Source of the DNA: an uncultured Hungatella sp.
GTDB taxonomy: Bacteria; Bacillota; Clostridia; Lachnospirales; Lachnospiraceae
Direction: 5' to 3'
Length of the DNA stretch: 64,000 nucleotides
Assembly: GCA_910585645.1 (NCBI GenBank)
Contig: CAJUFP010000007.1
Location: 9,219-73,218, forward strand
The first letter of the stretch is position 1; the number at the start of each line of letters is the position of its first letter. The position numbers were made by a program, and so were the translations under genes. The notes below the pieces were generated by a model that searched no databases, was not told the origin of the DNA, and saw only the letters and a program-made list of their open reading frames with translations. Below are positions 32,896-41,528 of this stretch, piece by piece.

Positions 32896-33473
32896 TTTCC
32901 CGCCTTCTCTCCCTTTTCCAATAAACTATAGACGCAAAATCCCAGAACCCCTGCCGCCACGATCAGATATATGGTGGAAAACTCTATCCGCAGCACACGA
33001 AGCACCATCACCCAGGAAAAAAACACCGCCACAAATCCAAGGCTGACCCGCTTATGGGGCGTCTTTTTCATCATCTTCCTTATCATGGTGATTCCCGCCT
33101 GCATGATCAGAACCCCCACAGCCACCCGGATACCCTTAAATGCCTTCGCCACATATCCATATCTGAAAAAATCATCCCCCAATCCGGAGATCAGCAGAAT
33201 CATAAAAAACGACGGAAGGACCATTCCCACCGTGGCAATCGCCGCCCCCTTCATCCCTGCCTTCTTATAACCGGTATACGTGGCGCAGTTAATGGCAATA
33301 GGGCCTGGAGTGGATTCTGCGATCACCGTAATATCCATCATCTCATCCTGGGTAATCCACCTCTTTTTCTCAACGCACTCATGCTCTATAAGCGAAATCA
33401 TGGCGTACCCGCCGCCAAAAGTAAACATGCCGATCCTGGCAAACGTCAAAAAAAGTTCCCAAAGTATTCCCAT
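32892..33473 (-). CDS. chrA: Chromate transporter subunit (short ChrA), first of a pair
   Basis: A 193-residue single-domain ChrA with FGGGYAMISLIEHE near 17-30 and ESTPGPIAINCATYTGYK near 52-69, plus five hydrophobic stretches. The start chosen is the ATG at 33473 with GGAAAGAGG upstream. A longer frame of 43 codons has no site and no family match. It forms a two-gene operon with the next chrA. The usual reading is chromate or sulfate-analogue export. Actual substrates in gut Clostridia are untested. Confidence 0.9.
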   Translation of the reverse strand: MGILWELFLTFARIGMFTFGGGYAMISLIEHECVEKKRWITQDEMMDITVIAESTPGPIAINCATYTGYKKAGMKGAAIATVGMVLPSFFMILLISGLGDDFFRYGYVAKAFKGIRVAVGVLIMQAGITMIRKMMKKTPHKRVSLGFVAVFFSWVMVLRVLRIEFSTIYLIVAAGVLGFCVYSLLEKGEKAGK

Positions 33474-33621
33474 GGCAAATCCTCTTTCCTGCACCGCAAA
33501 ATTGGGGGCCTTGCGCCCCTTAACCCTGTGTGACTTTATCACTGACCCAGCCCTCTCCCCCCTGTATAATAAAGACAGCAAATGAAAATCTATCCCAATC
33601 ACAGAAAGGAAGGGAATGACT

Positions 33622-33933
33622 ATGTCAATACTTCATGTAAACAACAATAACTTCGATTCCGTTAAAACCAGCGATAAACCTGTGCTTCTGGACTTTTACG
33701 CCGACTGGTGCGGCCCCTGCCGCATGGTAGCCCCTGTGGTGGAGCAGATCGCAGAGGAAAACCCCCAGTATCTCATAGGCAAGATCAATGTGGACAAAGA
33801 ACCGGAGCTGGCCCGGAAGTTCAACGTCTTAAGCATCCCCACCCTGGTTGTGCTCAAAGACGGAAAAGTCATAAGCCAGTCAGCAGGCGCAAGACCCAAA
33901 GCAGACATCCTTGCCCTGCTGGAGCGGGCTTGA
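33622..33933 (+). CDS. trxA: Thioredoxin
   Basis: A 103-residue thioredoxin with the active site WCGPC at about 28-32, the cis-proline loop SIPTLVV, and the usual length. The start is the second ATG (33622), 10 bp after GGAAGG. An ATG two codons earlier is too close to that site. It is divergent from the chrA pair and convergent with the Crp/Fnr-type gene that ends 26 bp away. It would keep cytosolic thiols reduced with a thioredoxin reductase encoded elsewhere. Confidence 0.96.
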   Translation: MSILHVNNNNFDSVKTSDKPVLLDFYADWCGPCRMVAPVVEQIAEENPQYLIGKINVDKEPELARKFNVLSIPTLVVLKDGKVISQSAGARPKADILALLERA

Positions 33934-33959
33934 CAAATACGCCAGAAGGCTAGAATGTT

Positions 33960-34634
33960 CTAGAGCGTTAAGCTGCGGAGCCGCTTTTTATCCAAAATCG
34001 TGACCCCGCCCCTGGACGCCTCCACCATTCCCTCTCCGGCAAAATATTTCAGCATCCTGGACACCACCTCACGGGCAGACCCCATATACCGGGCGATCTG
34101 CCCGTGTGTCAGCCCAATGGTATCGGAACCGATCCTTGCCGATTCATCCAAAAGAAAGATAGCCAGCCGCTTATCCATGCTCATAAACAGAATCTGCTGC
34201 ATCACCCACATCACGTCGGAAAAACGGCTGACCGCGGTTTCCAGCGCGAATATCCGGATATCCGGATTCCGCTTGGAAACCGCCCCAAAGGCCGGGCCGC
34301 TGACCACGCAGCACTCACTGTCCTCCTCCGCGTCCACAAACACGTCAAAAGTCACAGCCTCCAGCACGCAGGAGGCGGACAGCATACACAGATCGCCTTT
34401 CTGCAGCCGGTAAAGGGTGATGTCCTTCCCCTCCTCCGACATGATATAGAGCCGCAGGCATCCCGAACGCACAAGAATCACCCCCGAACATTCGCTGCCG
34501 TCATGAATATTCTTCCCCCTGGGATACGTAACACAATGGGAATTTTGGCAGATATACTCCCTGTCCCCGTCGGATATCTTGTCCCAAAAGGGGAAATTCT
34601 CTCTGTAAATAGATTCAAACTTGCTCTCTGTCAT
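33960..34634 (-). CDS. Crp/Fnr-family regulator
   Basis: A 224-residue Crp/Fnr protein. The N-terminal cyclic-nucleotide-type beta barrel runs to about 115 and includes RGKNIHDGSECSGVILVRSG. The dimer helix is DVMWVMQQILFMSMDKRLAIFL. The C-terminal helix-turn-helix is LTHGQIARYMGSAREVVSRML. No N-terminal Fe-S cysteine cluster as in Fnr is present, though a Cys pair (ECCVV) lies in the barrel. GGGGG stands before the ATG at 34634. Its place beside trxA suggests a redox or oxygen-stress role, which is inference. Confidence 0.9.
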   Translation of the reverse strand: MTESKFESIYRENFPFWDKISDGDREYICQNSHCVTYPRGKNIHDGSECSGVILVRSGCLRLYIMSEEGKDITLYRLQKGDLCMLSASCVLEAVTFDVFVDAEEDSECCVVSGPAFGAVSKRNPDIRIFALETAVSRFSDVMWVMQQILFMSMDKRLAIFLLDESARIGSDTIGLTHGQIARYMGSAREVVSRMLKYFAGEGMVEASRGGVTILDKKRLRSLTL

Positions 34635-34689
34635 TCTGCACCCCCTGTTTTCTCTCAATCAGCGCCGCCAACGGACTGTCCCCTGTTTT

Positions 34690-34870
34690 TTAGGGGCATC
34701 CTGTGATGTATCCTTTTTGGGCCGGCATGTTTTTCCATGACTGCAGATACCCCTGTCCTGTCCTTCGGCGGCACCACATGACCACGCCCTGCTGGCTGGC
34801 ATCCTTTTTCATGGCAACAAACATTCCCGCCCCGTCCTTCGGCGGTATCACCTGATTCACCCCCTGACGG
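34690..34870. repeat. Diverged ~70-bp tandem repeat downstream of the LytTR gene
   Basis: Two copies of a unit containing CCGCCGAAGGAC, then GGGGCGGGAATG or GGACAGGGGTAT, then a CATG block with AAAAA lie between the LytTR gene and the crp gene. An open frame of 67 codons spans them but has no ribosome binding site. A CCCCT...AGGGG hairpin sits at the left end (about 34678-34695). Confidence 0.5.
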
Positions 34871-34879
34871 CGGATATCC

Positions 34880-35581
34880 TCACCCATGACCACGGATGAT
34901 CGCCCGGTTTAAAGGCTCATAGGCCCCTCTGGGAAGGGGAAGGACAGCCCCGTCCAAAAGGTAAACCTCTGTCTTAGTCACCCTGCGGATAAAGGCCAGA
35001 TTCAAAATCATGGAACGCCCAACCCTGGAAAAACCGGTCCCCAGCTGGCTTTCAAAATCCCGCAGGGAACGTTTCACCGTATAATCCTTTTTCCCGTGGA
35101 CCGTAACATAGTTCCTGCACACCTCCAGGTATCGGATCTCTCCCAACGGAATCCTCACCATCTCCCCCGAAACCTCCAGATTTAAAAACCGCTGCCCTTT
35201 CCTTCGCCGCTCCACCCCCTTATCCAGCACGGCAAATAATTTCTCCTGTTTCACCGGTTTTAAAAGATAGTGGAGGGCAGACACATCATACCCCTCCCCG
35301 ATATAATCCCAGTATCCTGTGATGAACACCAGCTGCTGCTCCTCACTGTCCCGGCGCACCCGTTTGGCCAGGGTAACGCCGTCCATTCCCCCCATCTCAA
35401 TGTCCAGCAGCAGAAAATCAAAAGTTTTGTCCTCCTCATAGCGAAACAAAAACGCCTCCGCAGACGGGAATATCTCCGTAAAGACAGGAATCCCCCGCTC
35501 ACAGGCCCAGATATTCAAAAGCTTCTCCACATAGGCGGAGTCTATGGGGTTGTCATCACAGATAGCTATGCGGCAGGACAT
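34880..35581 (-). CDS. LytTR-family response regulator
   Basis: A 233-residue response regulator. The receiver domain has the acidic pair DD near residue 9-10, the phospho-acceptor Asp in FLLLDIEMGGMDG and the conserved Lys in LLKPVKQEK. The LytTR DNA-binding domain is at about 135-230 (IRYLEVCRNYVTVHG, SLRDFESQLGTGFSRVGRSMILNLAFI). LytTR regulators pair with GHKL kinases and often control bacteriocin, exporter or virulence operons. AAGGAAG stands before the ATG at 35581. The only kinase nearby is the soluble GHKL protein at 31600-32262. Confidence 0.93.
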   Translation of the reverse strand: MSCRIAICDDNPIDSAYVEKLLNIWACERGIPVFTEIFPSAEAFLFRYEEDKTFDFLLLDIEMGGMDGVTLAKRVRRDSEEQQLVFITGYWDYIGEGYDVSALHYLLKPVKQEKLFAVLDKGVERRRKGQRFLNLEVSGEMVRIPLGEIRYLEVCRNYVTVHGKKDYTVKRSLRDFESQLGTGFSRVGRSMILNLAFIRRVTKTEVYLLDGAVLPLPRGAYEPLNRAIIRGHG

Positions 35582-35810
35582 AGGGTTGTCTTCCTTTCTA
35601 TAAAATAAGTCATCATGTATCATATATAAATCCCACAGGTAATCTCCCATCACATACAAAATACTCTAATCAATCTCTGGCACCTAAATTATACCATATC
35701 CTCACCACATTTCACCTAAAATCTTTTCATAAACATCCCCTTCCGCGCAAAAAGCACCAGCCATGCCTGACTGATGCCCTTTCTGTCACTCTCAACGCCT
35801 GCAGCAAAAA

Positions 35811-36221
35811 CTATTCGATTGCCCTAATCCCCATACGGTTCAGACGTTCCAGATTCTCCTTCATGTTCCGCAGCACCTCCGGCGAATGCCCGGTCCAGCC
35901 AACCACCTCTCCAACAATCCGTAAAGGTGCCTGTGTGCGGTAAGATTTTGTAGGATTGCCGGGAAATTTTTTATCCGTCACGTTCGGGTCATCCTCAAAC
36001 TCCCCCTCCGGCTCCACAACATAAATCCTCTGCCTGCCCTCCCCGGCCGCTAACTCCGCGCCCCAGACAGCCGCATCCAGCGTTCCCGCAAAGTAAACAT
36101 ATTTTGCCGTCCTGTCCGCATAATTGGACAAAAACCCTTTTGTCAAAAAATCACCTGTCTTCAGATCCGCCTTTGTCCCATGAAAAAAAGTACCGCGGCT
36201 AAATGTTATCTTCTCATCCAT
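35811..36221 (-). CDS. arr: Rifamycin ADP-ribosyltransferase (Arr)
   Basis: A 136-residue Arr enzyme, which inactivates rifampicin by ADP-ribosylation using NAD. The family's short fold and key stretches are present: FFHGTKADLKTGDFL, KYVYFAGTLDAAVWGAELA, RIYVVEPEGEFEDDPN, VTDKKFPGNPTKSYRT, and VGEVVGWTGHSPE. The length is typical (about 135-150). AAAGGAGG stands before the ATG, with its own promoter at 36252-36280. No mobile element borders are visible around it, so it may be a long-standing chromosomal gene. Confidence 0.93.
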   Translation of the reverse strand: MDEKITFSRGTFFHGTKADLKTGDFLTKGFLSNYADRTAKYVYFAGTLDAAVWGAELAAGEGRQRIYVVEPEGEFEDDPNVTDKKFPGNPTKSYRTQAPLRIVGEVVGWTGHSPEVLRNMKENLERLNRMGIRAIE

Positions 36222-36251
36222 CCAAATACCCTCCTTTCAATCACAGACCCC

Positions 36252-36280
36252 ATTATATGAAAAAAATTCTTTCCTAACAA
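36252..36280 (-). promoter_or_regulatory. Promoter of arr
   Basis: -35 TTGTTA (36275-36280), 17-bp spacer, -10 TATAAT (36252-36257) on the minus strand, 30 bp from the arr start. Confidence 0.75.
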
Positions 36281-36382
36281 GTCTGTAAATATTACCCGTT
36301 TTATTGTATAATAAAAATATAGGCAAACAAATAACTTATCTGATTGCGCAAGGGCCATTGGCCATAAGGCCTTTCTGGAAAA

Positions 36383-36410
36383 AAAAGAGCTGCTTCGCGC
36401 AACTCTTTTT
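36383..36410 (-). terminator. Terminator of the fruK-fruA operon
   Basis: On the minus strand AAAGAGTTGC pairs with GCAGCTCTTT around a GCGAA loop, followed by TTTTT. It lies about 80 bp past the fruA stop codon. Confidence 0.8.
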
Positions 36411-36492
36411 CATATATGCATATATTTCCATATCTGCATATCCTGTTACCGTGGTCTGGTCCGCACACGGGTATAACCTTCTCCTAATTCCG

Positions 36493-38466
36493 TCACCTCT
36501 CCTCCTCTTTCAATTCCTTCCTAAGCAGTCCCAGAATCCCGCATCCCACAACCGCTCCGATCAGCACTGCCAAAAGATACCCCACAGGATTCCCGATGGT
36601 CGGCAGAACAAAGATGCCACCGTGAGGCGCTCTTAACGTACACCCAAAAGCCATTGACAGCCCGCCTGCCACAGCCGCCCCAACAGCGCAGGACGGAATG
36701 ATTCTCAATGGATCCGACGCCGCAAAGGGAATGGCTCCCTCCGTGATAAACGACAGTCCCATAATAAAATTCACGATTCCTGACTGACACTCTTTCCGCG
36801 TAAATTTCTTCCGAAACAAAACCGTACACAGCCCGATGGCAATAGGAGGAACCATGCCGCCCGCCATCACAGCCGCCATAACCTCAAAATTTCCCTCCGC
36901 CAGCTGAGCCGTCCCGAACACATAGGACGCCTTGTTAAAAGGACCGCCCATGTCAATGGACATCATACCGCCCAGAATCATCCCCAGCACAACCCGGCTT
37001 GCGCCGCCCATGCCGTTTAAAAAGCCGGTAAGCCCGTCATTGATCATTCCCATGTACGGATTGATGAACGTAGTCACAACAGCCCCAAGCAAAATCCCCA
37101 GCACCGGGTACAAAAGCACCGGCTTAATCCCCTCCAGAGACTTGGGCAGTTTGGAAAATGCCTTCTTCAGCCCCAGGACAAGATATCCGCCTGCAAATCC
37201 CGCAAACAGCGCTCCCAGAAATCCCGCATTGACCGCTCCGCCCTCAGGACAGGCAAACGTCATCCCCATCTTCGCCACTGTCCCGGACACAAACCCCACA
37301 GCCAGCCCCGGCCGGTCCGCGATGCTCATGGCAATATACCCGGAAAGCACAGGAAGCATCATGCCGAAGGCCTGCTCACCGATGGTTTTCAAGTACGCTG
37401 CCAGCGGCGTATTCTTCCCGAAATTAGACGGGTCAATAGAATAGTCGTCAAAGAGGAACGCCAGCGCGATCAAAAGCCCGCCGCCGATGACAAAGGGAAG
37501 CATGTGGGAAACACCGTTCATCAGGTGCTTGTAAATCTTTCTCCCCGCGCTGTCTCCGCTCCCTGAGGATACCGAACCTCCCTCTCCGCCTCCCGCGTGG
37601 CGGTAAACCGGAACCTGGCCGGACACGGCCTTCTCAATCAGCTGCTCCGCCTTGTGTATCCCGTCCGCCACCGGAACCTGGAGAACCGGTTTCCCGTCAA
37701 ACCTGGCCATCTCAATCTCCCTGTCCGCGGCCACGATAATGGCCTCCGCCCGGGCAATCTCCTCCCTGGTCAGCACATTCTGGGCCCCGCCGGAACCGTC
37801 CGTCTCCGCCTTCAGGGCAATCCCCATCTTCTTCGCCGTGTTCTCCAGATTTTCCGCCGCCATATACGTATGAGCAATTCCTGTTGGGCAGGCGGTTACG
37901 GCCAGAAGCCGGTACCCGGTCTTATCTCCCCCTTTACTGCCCTTATCCTGTCCCTGGCTTCCCAGCGCCTTGCTGTTATCGCCGCCTTTTCCCTCCGCCT
38001 CACCGTACTTGGCGGTTTCCGCCTCATCAATAATCTTCAAAAATTCATCCTTATCAGAAGCATGAATCAGATTATCCTTAAACCCCGGCGTCATCAAAAG
38101 GGTGGACAACCTGGCAAGGGCCTCCAGATGAACATCCGCCCCTTCCGCCGGAGCCGCGATCATAAACAGCAGATTGGCCATGGAGCCGTCAAAAGCGTCA
38201 TAGTCCACGCCCTCTGGCACCGTAACCGCCGCCAGCCCCGGTTCCTTCACCGCCGCCACCTTGGCATGGGGAATGGCAATCCCGTCTCCCACCGCCGTGC
38301 TCCCTAAAGCCTCCCTGGCAAGAATCCCCTCCTTGTATCCCGCCCGGTCATGAAGCCGTCCGCCAGCCTCCATAAGGCCTGTCAATTTGTCGATGGCATC
38401 TTCCTTGGAACTTAATGCCACGCCCAGTTCAATACTCTCCCTCTTTAACAATTCCGTAATCCTCAT
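36493..38466 (-). CDS. fruA: PTS fructose transporter, fused EIIA-EIIB-EIIC
   Basis: A 657-residue fructose-specific PTS permease that imports fructose as fructose-1-phosphate. EIIA is at about 1-150, with phospho-His in GIAIPHAKV. EIIB is at about 185-285, with the active Cys in TACPTGIAHTYMAAENLE. EIIC is at about 310-650, with many membrane segments (PFVIGGGLLIALAFLF, the GGPFNKASYVF loop, and PFAASDPLRIIPS). The domain order is the usual one. GGAGGG stands before the ATG. It lies 139 bp after fruK in the same operon, with a 14-bp tandem repeat in the gap. Confidence 0.95.
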   Translation of the reverse strand: MRITELLKRESIELGVALSSKEDAIDKLTGLMEAGGRLHDRAGYKEGILAREALGSTAVGDGIAIPHAKVAAVKEPGLAAVTVPEGVDYDAFDGSMANLLFMIAAPAEGADVHLEALARLSTLLMTPGFKDNLIHASDKDEFLKIIDEAETAKYGEAEGKGGDNSKALGSQGQDKGSKGGDKTGYRLLAVTACPTGIAHTYMAAENLENTAKKMGIALKAETDGSGGAQNVLTREEIARAEAIIVAADREIEMARFDGKPVLQVPVADGIHKAEQLIEKAVSGQVPVYRHAGGGEGGSVSSGSGDSAGRKIYKHLMNGVSHMLPFVIGGGLLIALAFLFDDYSIDPSNFGKNTPLAAYLKTIGEQAFGMMLPVLSGYIAMSIADRPGLAVGFVSGTVAKMGMTFACPEGGAVNAGFLGALFAGFAGGYLVLGLKKAFSKLPKSLEGIKPVLLYPVLGILLGAVVTTFINPYMGMINDGLTGFLNGMGGASRVVLGMILGGMMSIDMGGPFNKASYVFGTAQLAEGNFEVMAAVMAGGMVPPIAIGLCTVLFRKKFTRKECQSGIVNFIMGLSFITEGAIPFAASDPLRIIPSCAVGAAVAGGLSMAFGCTLRAPHGGIFVLPTIGNPVGYLLAVLIGAVVGCGILGLLRKELKEEER

Positions 38467-38519
38467 CTGATTCCCTCCTGCTGATTTTTCTGACTATATA
38501 AACACGTCTCTCCGTCTAA

Positions 38520-38603
38520 CCTGACCTCCCGGATCTATCTTTCCTGGTCTGCTTTACCGGGTCCGTCTTTCCTGGCCCGCCTTACCTGGTCGGCCTTCCC
38601 TAA
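38520..38603. repeat. Six 14-bp tandem repeats between fruK and fruA
   Basis: Six head-to-tail units fill 38520-38603. On the minus strand they read ACCAGGAAAGACGG-like, with unit starts at 38520, 38534, 38548, 38562, 38576 and 38590. The unit length is not a multiple of three and the stretch is non-coding. Confidence 0.8.
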
Positions 38604-38605
38604 TC

Positions 38606-39526
38606 CTATACCATCCCCTGGCCCTCCAGCTCCCTGTACAGCCTCATAATCTCATCCTTTGTCCCCAGTCCGTCAGAAAATGCCGTAGCCCCTCCTGCCG
38701 CCGTCCCCAGCCGCAGCGCGTGAGCGTAATCCTTTCTCTCCAGATACCCGGCCAAAAATCCCGCCACCATGGAATCCCCGGCCCCGACGGAATTTTTCAC
38801 AACGCCTCTGGCCACTCCCATCTGATACACTCTTCCGCCCTCCGTCACCAGCAGGGAACCATCCCCTGCCATGGACACCAGCACATTCCTTGCCCCCATA
38901 CCCTGAAGCCGCCTTGCGTACTCCGCAACCGCCGCCTCATTCTCCAGAGCCACCCCGAACATGGCTCCCAGCTCATGATTGTTAGGCTTAATGAGGAAGG
39001 GGTGATACTTTAACACGTTCAGCAGAAGGTCCTTCTCCGCGTCCACCACAGCGGCCACGCCCTTCCCCTCAAGCCGCGCCAGGATAGACTCATAGATCCT
39101 GCTGTCAATGGACGCCGGAATGCTTCCCGAAAGCACCAGCACATCCCCCTCATTCAGACAGTCCAGCTTCCCCAGCAGAGTCTCCACATCCCCGGCTGTA
39201 ATCTCCGGCCCCATGCCGTTGATCTCACTCTCCTCATCTGATTTCAGCTTCACGTTAATCCTGGACATTCCCCTCTCCACCCGGATAAAATCAGAAGAAA
39301 ATCCAAGGCTTCTTACCCCTCTCTCAATCTCATCCCCCGTAAAGCCTGCCACAAATCCCAGAGCCGTGCTGTCATAGCCCAGGTTCGCCAGAACCGCCGA
39401 CACATTGATGCCCTTCCCTCCATAGAAAATGTGCTCCTCCACGGTCCGGTTCACAGCCCCCGGAGTAAAATGCTCCACCCTCACCACATAGTCCAGAGCC
39501 GGATTAAACGTTACGGTATAAATCAT
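38606..39526 (-). CDS. fruK: 1-phosphofructokinase
   Basis: A 306-residue PfkB-family kinase converting fructose-1-phosphate to fructose-1,6-bisphosphate with ATP. It has the N-terminal TVTFNPALDYVV, GGKGINVSAVLANLG, LSGSIPASI, and the catalytic GAGDSMVAGFLAGY near 250-263 with its Asp base. The start ATG lies downstream of a palindromic TAAGAAAT/ATTTCTTA site. It is the first gene of the fructose operon and followed by fruA. No DeoR-type fructose repressor gene is seen nearby, although the usual operon has one. Confidence 0.95.
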   Translation of the reverse strand: MIYTVTFNPALDYVVRVEHFTPGAVNRTVEEHIFYGGKGINVSAVLANLGYDSTALGFVAGFTGDEIERGVRSLGFSSDFIRVERGMSRINVKLKSDEESEINGMGPEITAGDVETLLGKLDCLNEGDVLVLSGSIPASIDSRIYESILARLEGKGVAAVVDAEKDLLLNVLKYHPFLIKPNNHELGAMFGVALENEAAVAEYARRLQGMGARNVLVSMAGDGSLLVTEGGRVYQMGVARGVVKNSVGAGDSMVAGFLAGYLERKDYAHALRLGTAAGGATAFSDGLGTKDEIMRLYRELEGQGMV

Positions 39527-39548
39527 TTCTGTCTTCTCCTTTTCGTTT

Positions 39549-39567
39549 TAAGAAATTTTATTTCTTA
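39549..39567. promoter_or_regulatory. Palindromic operator of the fruK promoter
   Basis: TAAGAAAT TTT ATTTCTTA: 8-bp arms around three T, between the -10 element and the fruK start. It is a candidate site for a fructose repressor. Confidence 0.6.
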
Positions 39568-39577
39568 CGTTGGCATT

Positions 39578-39606
39578 ATCATACCATGATTGTTTTATTT
39601 CGTCAA
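39578..39606 (-). promoter_or_regulatory. Promoter of the fruK-fruA operon
   Basis: -35 TTGACG (39601-39606), 17-bp spacer, -10 TATGAT (39578-39583) on the minus strand. Confidence 0.85.
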
Positions 39607-39914
39607 TACTTATTTTCAAGAAATTTTTTTACATTAAATCATCCTATCGCAGGTAGGTCGGAACTTTAAATTCGTCATATTGCTGTATAATTGAGTGGGC
39701 AAAGGCCGGGATTGTCACGGAGCCAGGAGGGAAGCTCCTCTGTGGCGGTGGGGCGTGTTGTATTTTCTCATGACTGTGAACCTCCTTTCGTGGGTGGATT
39801 GTTTCAAGCGGCGCAAGCCGCAAAAGGCAAAAATGGACGCAAAAAAACAGGAAACCTTATCTTGATTTCCTGTTGTACTCCGGCAGTGTCCGTATATTTT
39901 CCCAATATCTTGTT
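39607..39914. other. Intergenic stretch with a GC-rich hairpin, no convincing gene
   Basis: The region between the fruK promoter and the anti-sigma gene has a TATAAT at about 39684-39689 (plus) and a hairpin built on GGAGC/GCTCC near 39719-39738. The open frame at 39691-39939 plus has no ribosome binding site and no family. A small RNA or remnant is possible. Confidence 0.35.
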
Positions 39915-40835
39915 CTACTGTCTGCTGATAATGGAATAGTCATCTGTATATTCCTCCGACTGATAATCATTAATTAAAATCTGATATGGCTTGTCTAAAG
40001 AAATCCAGATTTCAAAATCTCTGCTTTCAAAGTCGCCGTCGGTAATCAATTGGTCATTAAATGTCCAAAATGTTGCGTTTTCACCAATTACGGATTGAAC
40101 AGAATAACAGATCCCCTCTACCCCATTTACGGTTTCAATCCCACCGTTATAACTTAATGCGTCCTTGGTTCTGTCCAGTTCTGTAAGATGATTGTAAATT
40201 TCATTCTCCAATTCTATCAGTTTTTCGTTGTGGTAATGCTTCCAATTATATACCTCTCGCTGGTCAAAATCCGGACAGGCAAGATACGCCGTTTTACCTT
40301 TCATATTGGGAACGGATATGTTAAACTCTCTTTTCTCCGATTGAAAAGGCAATGTTTCGGCTCCATATACAAACACATTTACAGCGTTGCTGTTTTCTTC
40401 ACTCTGTTTCCAAACCACGCGGCTGACCCGGCAGGAAGCAAATTTGACTGTACCACTTATTTCAAGACAATTTGTTTCTTCATTGTATGAAAGATCATCT
40501 ACACTCATTGCGTGAGTAGATACAGGAACGCCGATTACAAAGACTCTTACAAAAGCGGATAGTAAAAGAAATACCAGCAACCCTGTAGTAACTCCAACGG
40601 CAATTTTCAACTTTCTGGTATGTTGCCGCAATTTTTTAAATCCGTCAAGCGCAATTTGTTCTTTTGCTTCCATTCCAGTATTCAACTCTTCTTTCATTTC
40701 CAGATAGGCTCTATTACATTTTTCACACTCTTCCAAATGCCCTTTTACTACATCTTCCCCTGCTTCGCTTAAAACTCCGTCAATATATCCGGGAAGCAGA
40801 TCCTTGATTATATCGCAGGAATAATTTTTATTCAT
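39915..40835 (-). CDS. Anti-sigma factor with zinc-finger (zf-HC2)
   Basis: A 306-residue membrane-anchored anti-sigma factor. The N-terminal zf-HC2 has a His-x3-Cys-x2-Cys pattern (HLEECEKCNRAY near 33-44). One membrane helix at about 78-98 (IAVGVTTGLLVFLLLSAF) is followed by an extracytoplasmic domain. It overlaps the sigma gene by 8 bp and would hold that sigma inactive at the membrane until a signal releases it. The outer domain is not a recognised sensor. AAGG stands close before the ATG, so translation is probably coupled to the sigma gene. Confidence 0.85.
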   Translation of the reverse strand: MNKNYSCDIIKDLLPGYIDGVLSEAGEDVVKGHLEECEKCNRAYLEMKEELNTGMEAKEQIALDGFKKLRQHTRKLKIAVGVTTGLLVFLLLSAFVRVFVIGVPVSTHAMSVDDLSYNEETNCLEISGTVKFASCRVSRVVWKQSEENSNAVNVFVYGAETLPFQSEKREFNISVPNMKGKTAYLACPDFDQREVYNWKHYHNEKLIELENEIYNHLTELDRTKDALSYNGGIETVNGVEGICYSVQSVIGENATFWTFNDQLITDGDFESRDFEIWISLDKPYQILINDYQSEEYTDDYSIISRQ

Positions 40836-41337
40836 GTGCCTTCAACTCCTTTTTGATTTTCTGTTTTGCTCGATAAAAAACCGTCCTACTCCAATTTTCA
40901 CTCTTTCCTAAAATTGCTCCTATTTCACGAAAAGAAAGTTCGCCCGTAATTCGATATAAAATAACTTCCCGTTCTAACTCTGGCAAATGATGGATTGCCT
41001 GATAAAGCTCTATTTTATTTTCCTGATTCAGTACGCTGGTCTCTCCGTTCGGTGAAGAATCATCCGGTAAATAATCTGCCAATTCTACCATTTCCGTACG
41101 CTTCTTTTTTCGAAGCTCCTGGTATAAAACATGTTTCGCTATCTGGCAAAGCCATACAGATAATTTACAAGAGCCGTTATAACGTGAAATGGAGCCTACC
41201 GCCCGTAAAAATGTTTCCTGCATTAGTTCTTGAGACCATTCTACATCCTGCGTATAGGAATATAAAAAACGGTAAACTAAACTCGCATATTCTTGATAAA
41301 CCGAATCCATGTCTATATTTTTACAAGAATCCTGCAC
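40828..41337 (-). CDS. ECF-type sigma-70 factor
   Basis: A 169-residue ECF sigma factor. Region 2 is at about 15-85 (YASLVYRFLYSYTQDVEWSQELMQETFLRAVGSI in segments). Region 4 is at about 110-165 (LPELEREVILYRITGELSFREIGAILG followed by a recognition helix). The start is GTG with GAGGAGG upstream. The operon with the anti-sigma gene and an inverted AAGTTATA/TATAACTT pair upstream suggest autoregulation. Confidence 0.9.
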   Translation of the reverse strand: MQDSCKNIDMDSVYQEYASLVYRFLYSYTQDVEWSQELMQETFLRAVGSISRYNGSCKLSVWLCQIAKHVLYQELRKKKRTEMVELADYLPDDSSPNGETSVLNQENKIELYQAIHHLPELEREVILYRITGELSFREIGAILGKSENWSRTVFYRAKQKIKKELKAHE

Positions 41338-41365
41338 TTTTTCACCTCCTCGTAAGTAAACTTTT

Positions 41366-41393
41366 AAGTTATACAGGATATTTGCTATAACTT
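41366..41393. promoter_or_regulatory. Inverted repeat upstream of the ECF sigma gene
   Basis: AAGTTATA (41366-41373) is inverted as TATAACTT (41386-41393), 29 bp upstream of the start. It may be an operator or an ECF promoter element. Confidence 0.4.
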
Positions 41394-41459
41394 ATCTCTT
41401 ATATCACATAATAACGGTGTTTGTTACAACATAACGCAATTTTTTCAAAATTATTATTA

Positions 41460-41488
41460 TTGAAAACCCTCTCCTCTTATGGTATCCT
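41460..41488 (+). promoter_or_regulatory. Promoter of the RpiR-type regulator
   Basis: -35 TTGAAA (41460-41465), 17-bp spacer, -10 TATCCT (41483-41488), 40 bp from the chosen start. Confidence 0.7.
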
Positions 41489-41528
41489 ATATATGAAACA
41501 AAATTACACAACCGGAGATCAACAAGAA

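Noticed and set aside
34690..34893. 67-codon minus-strand frame downstream of the LytTR gene
   Set aside because: No binding site, overlaps the regulator's end, and spans a tandem repeat; treated as a repeat.
39691..39939. 82-codon plus-strand frame
   Set aside because: No binding site; runs antisense into the anti-sigma gene end.
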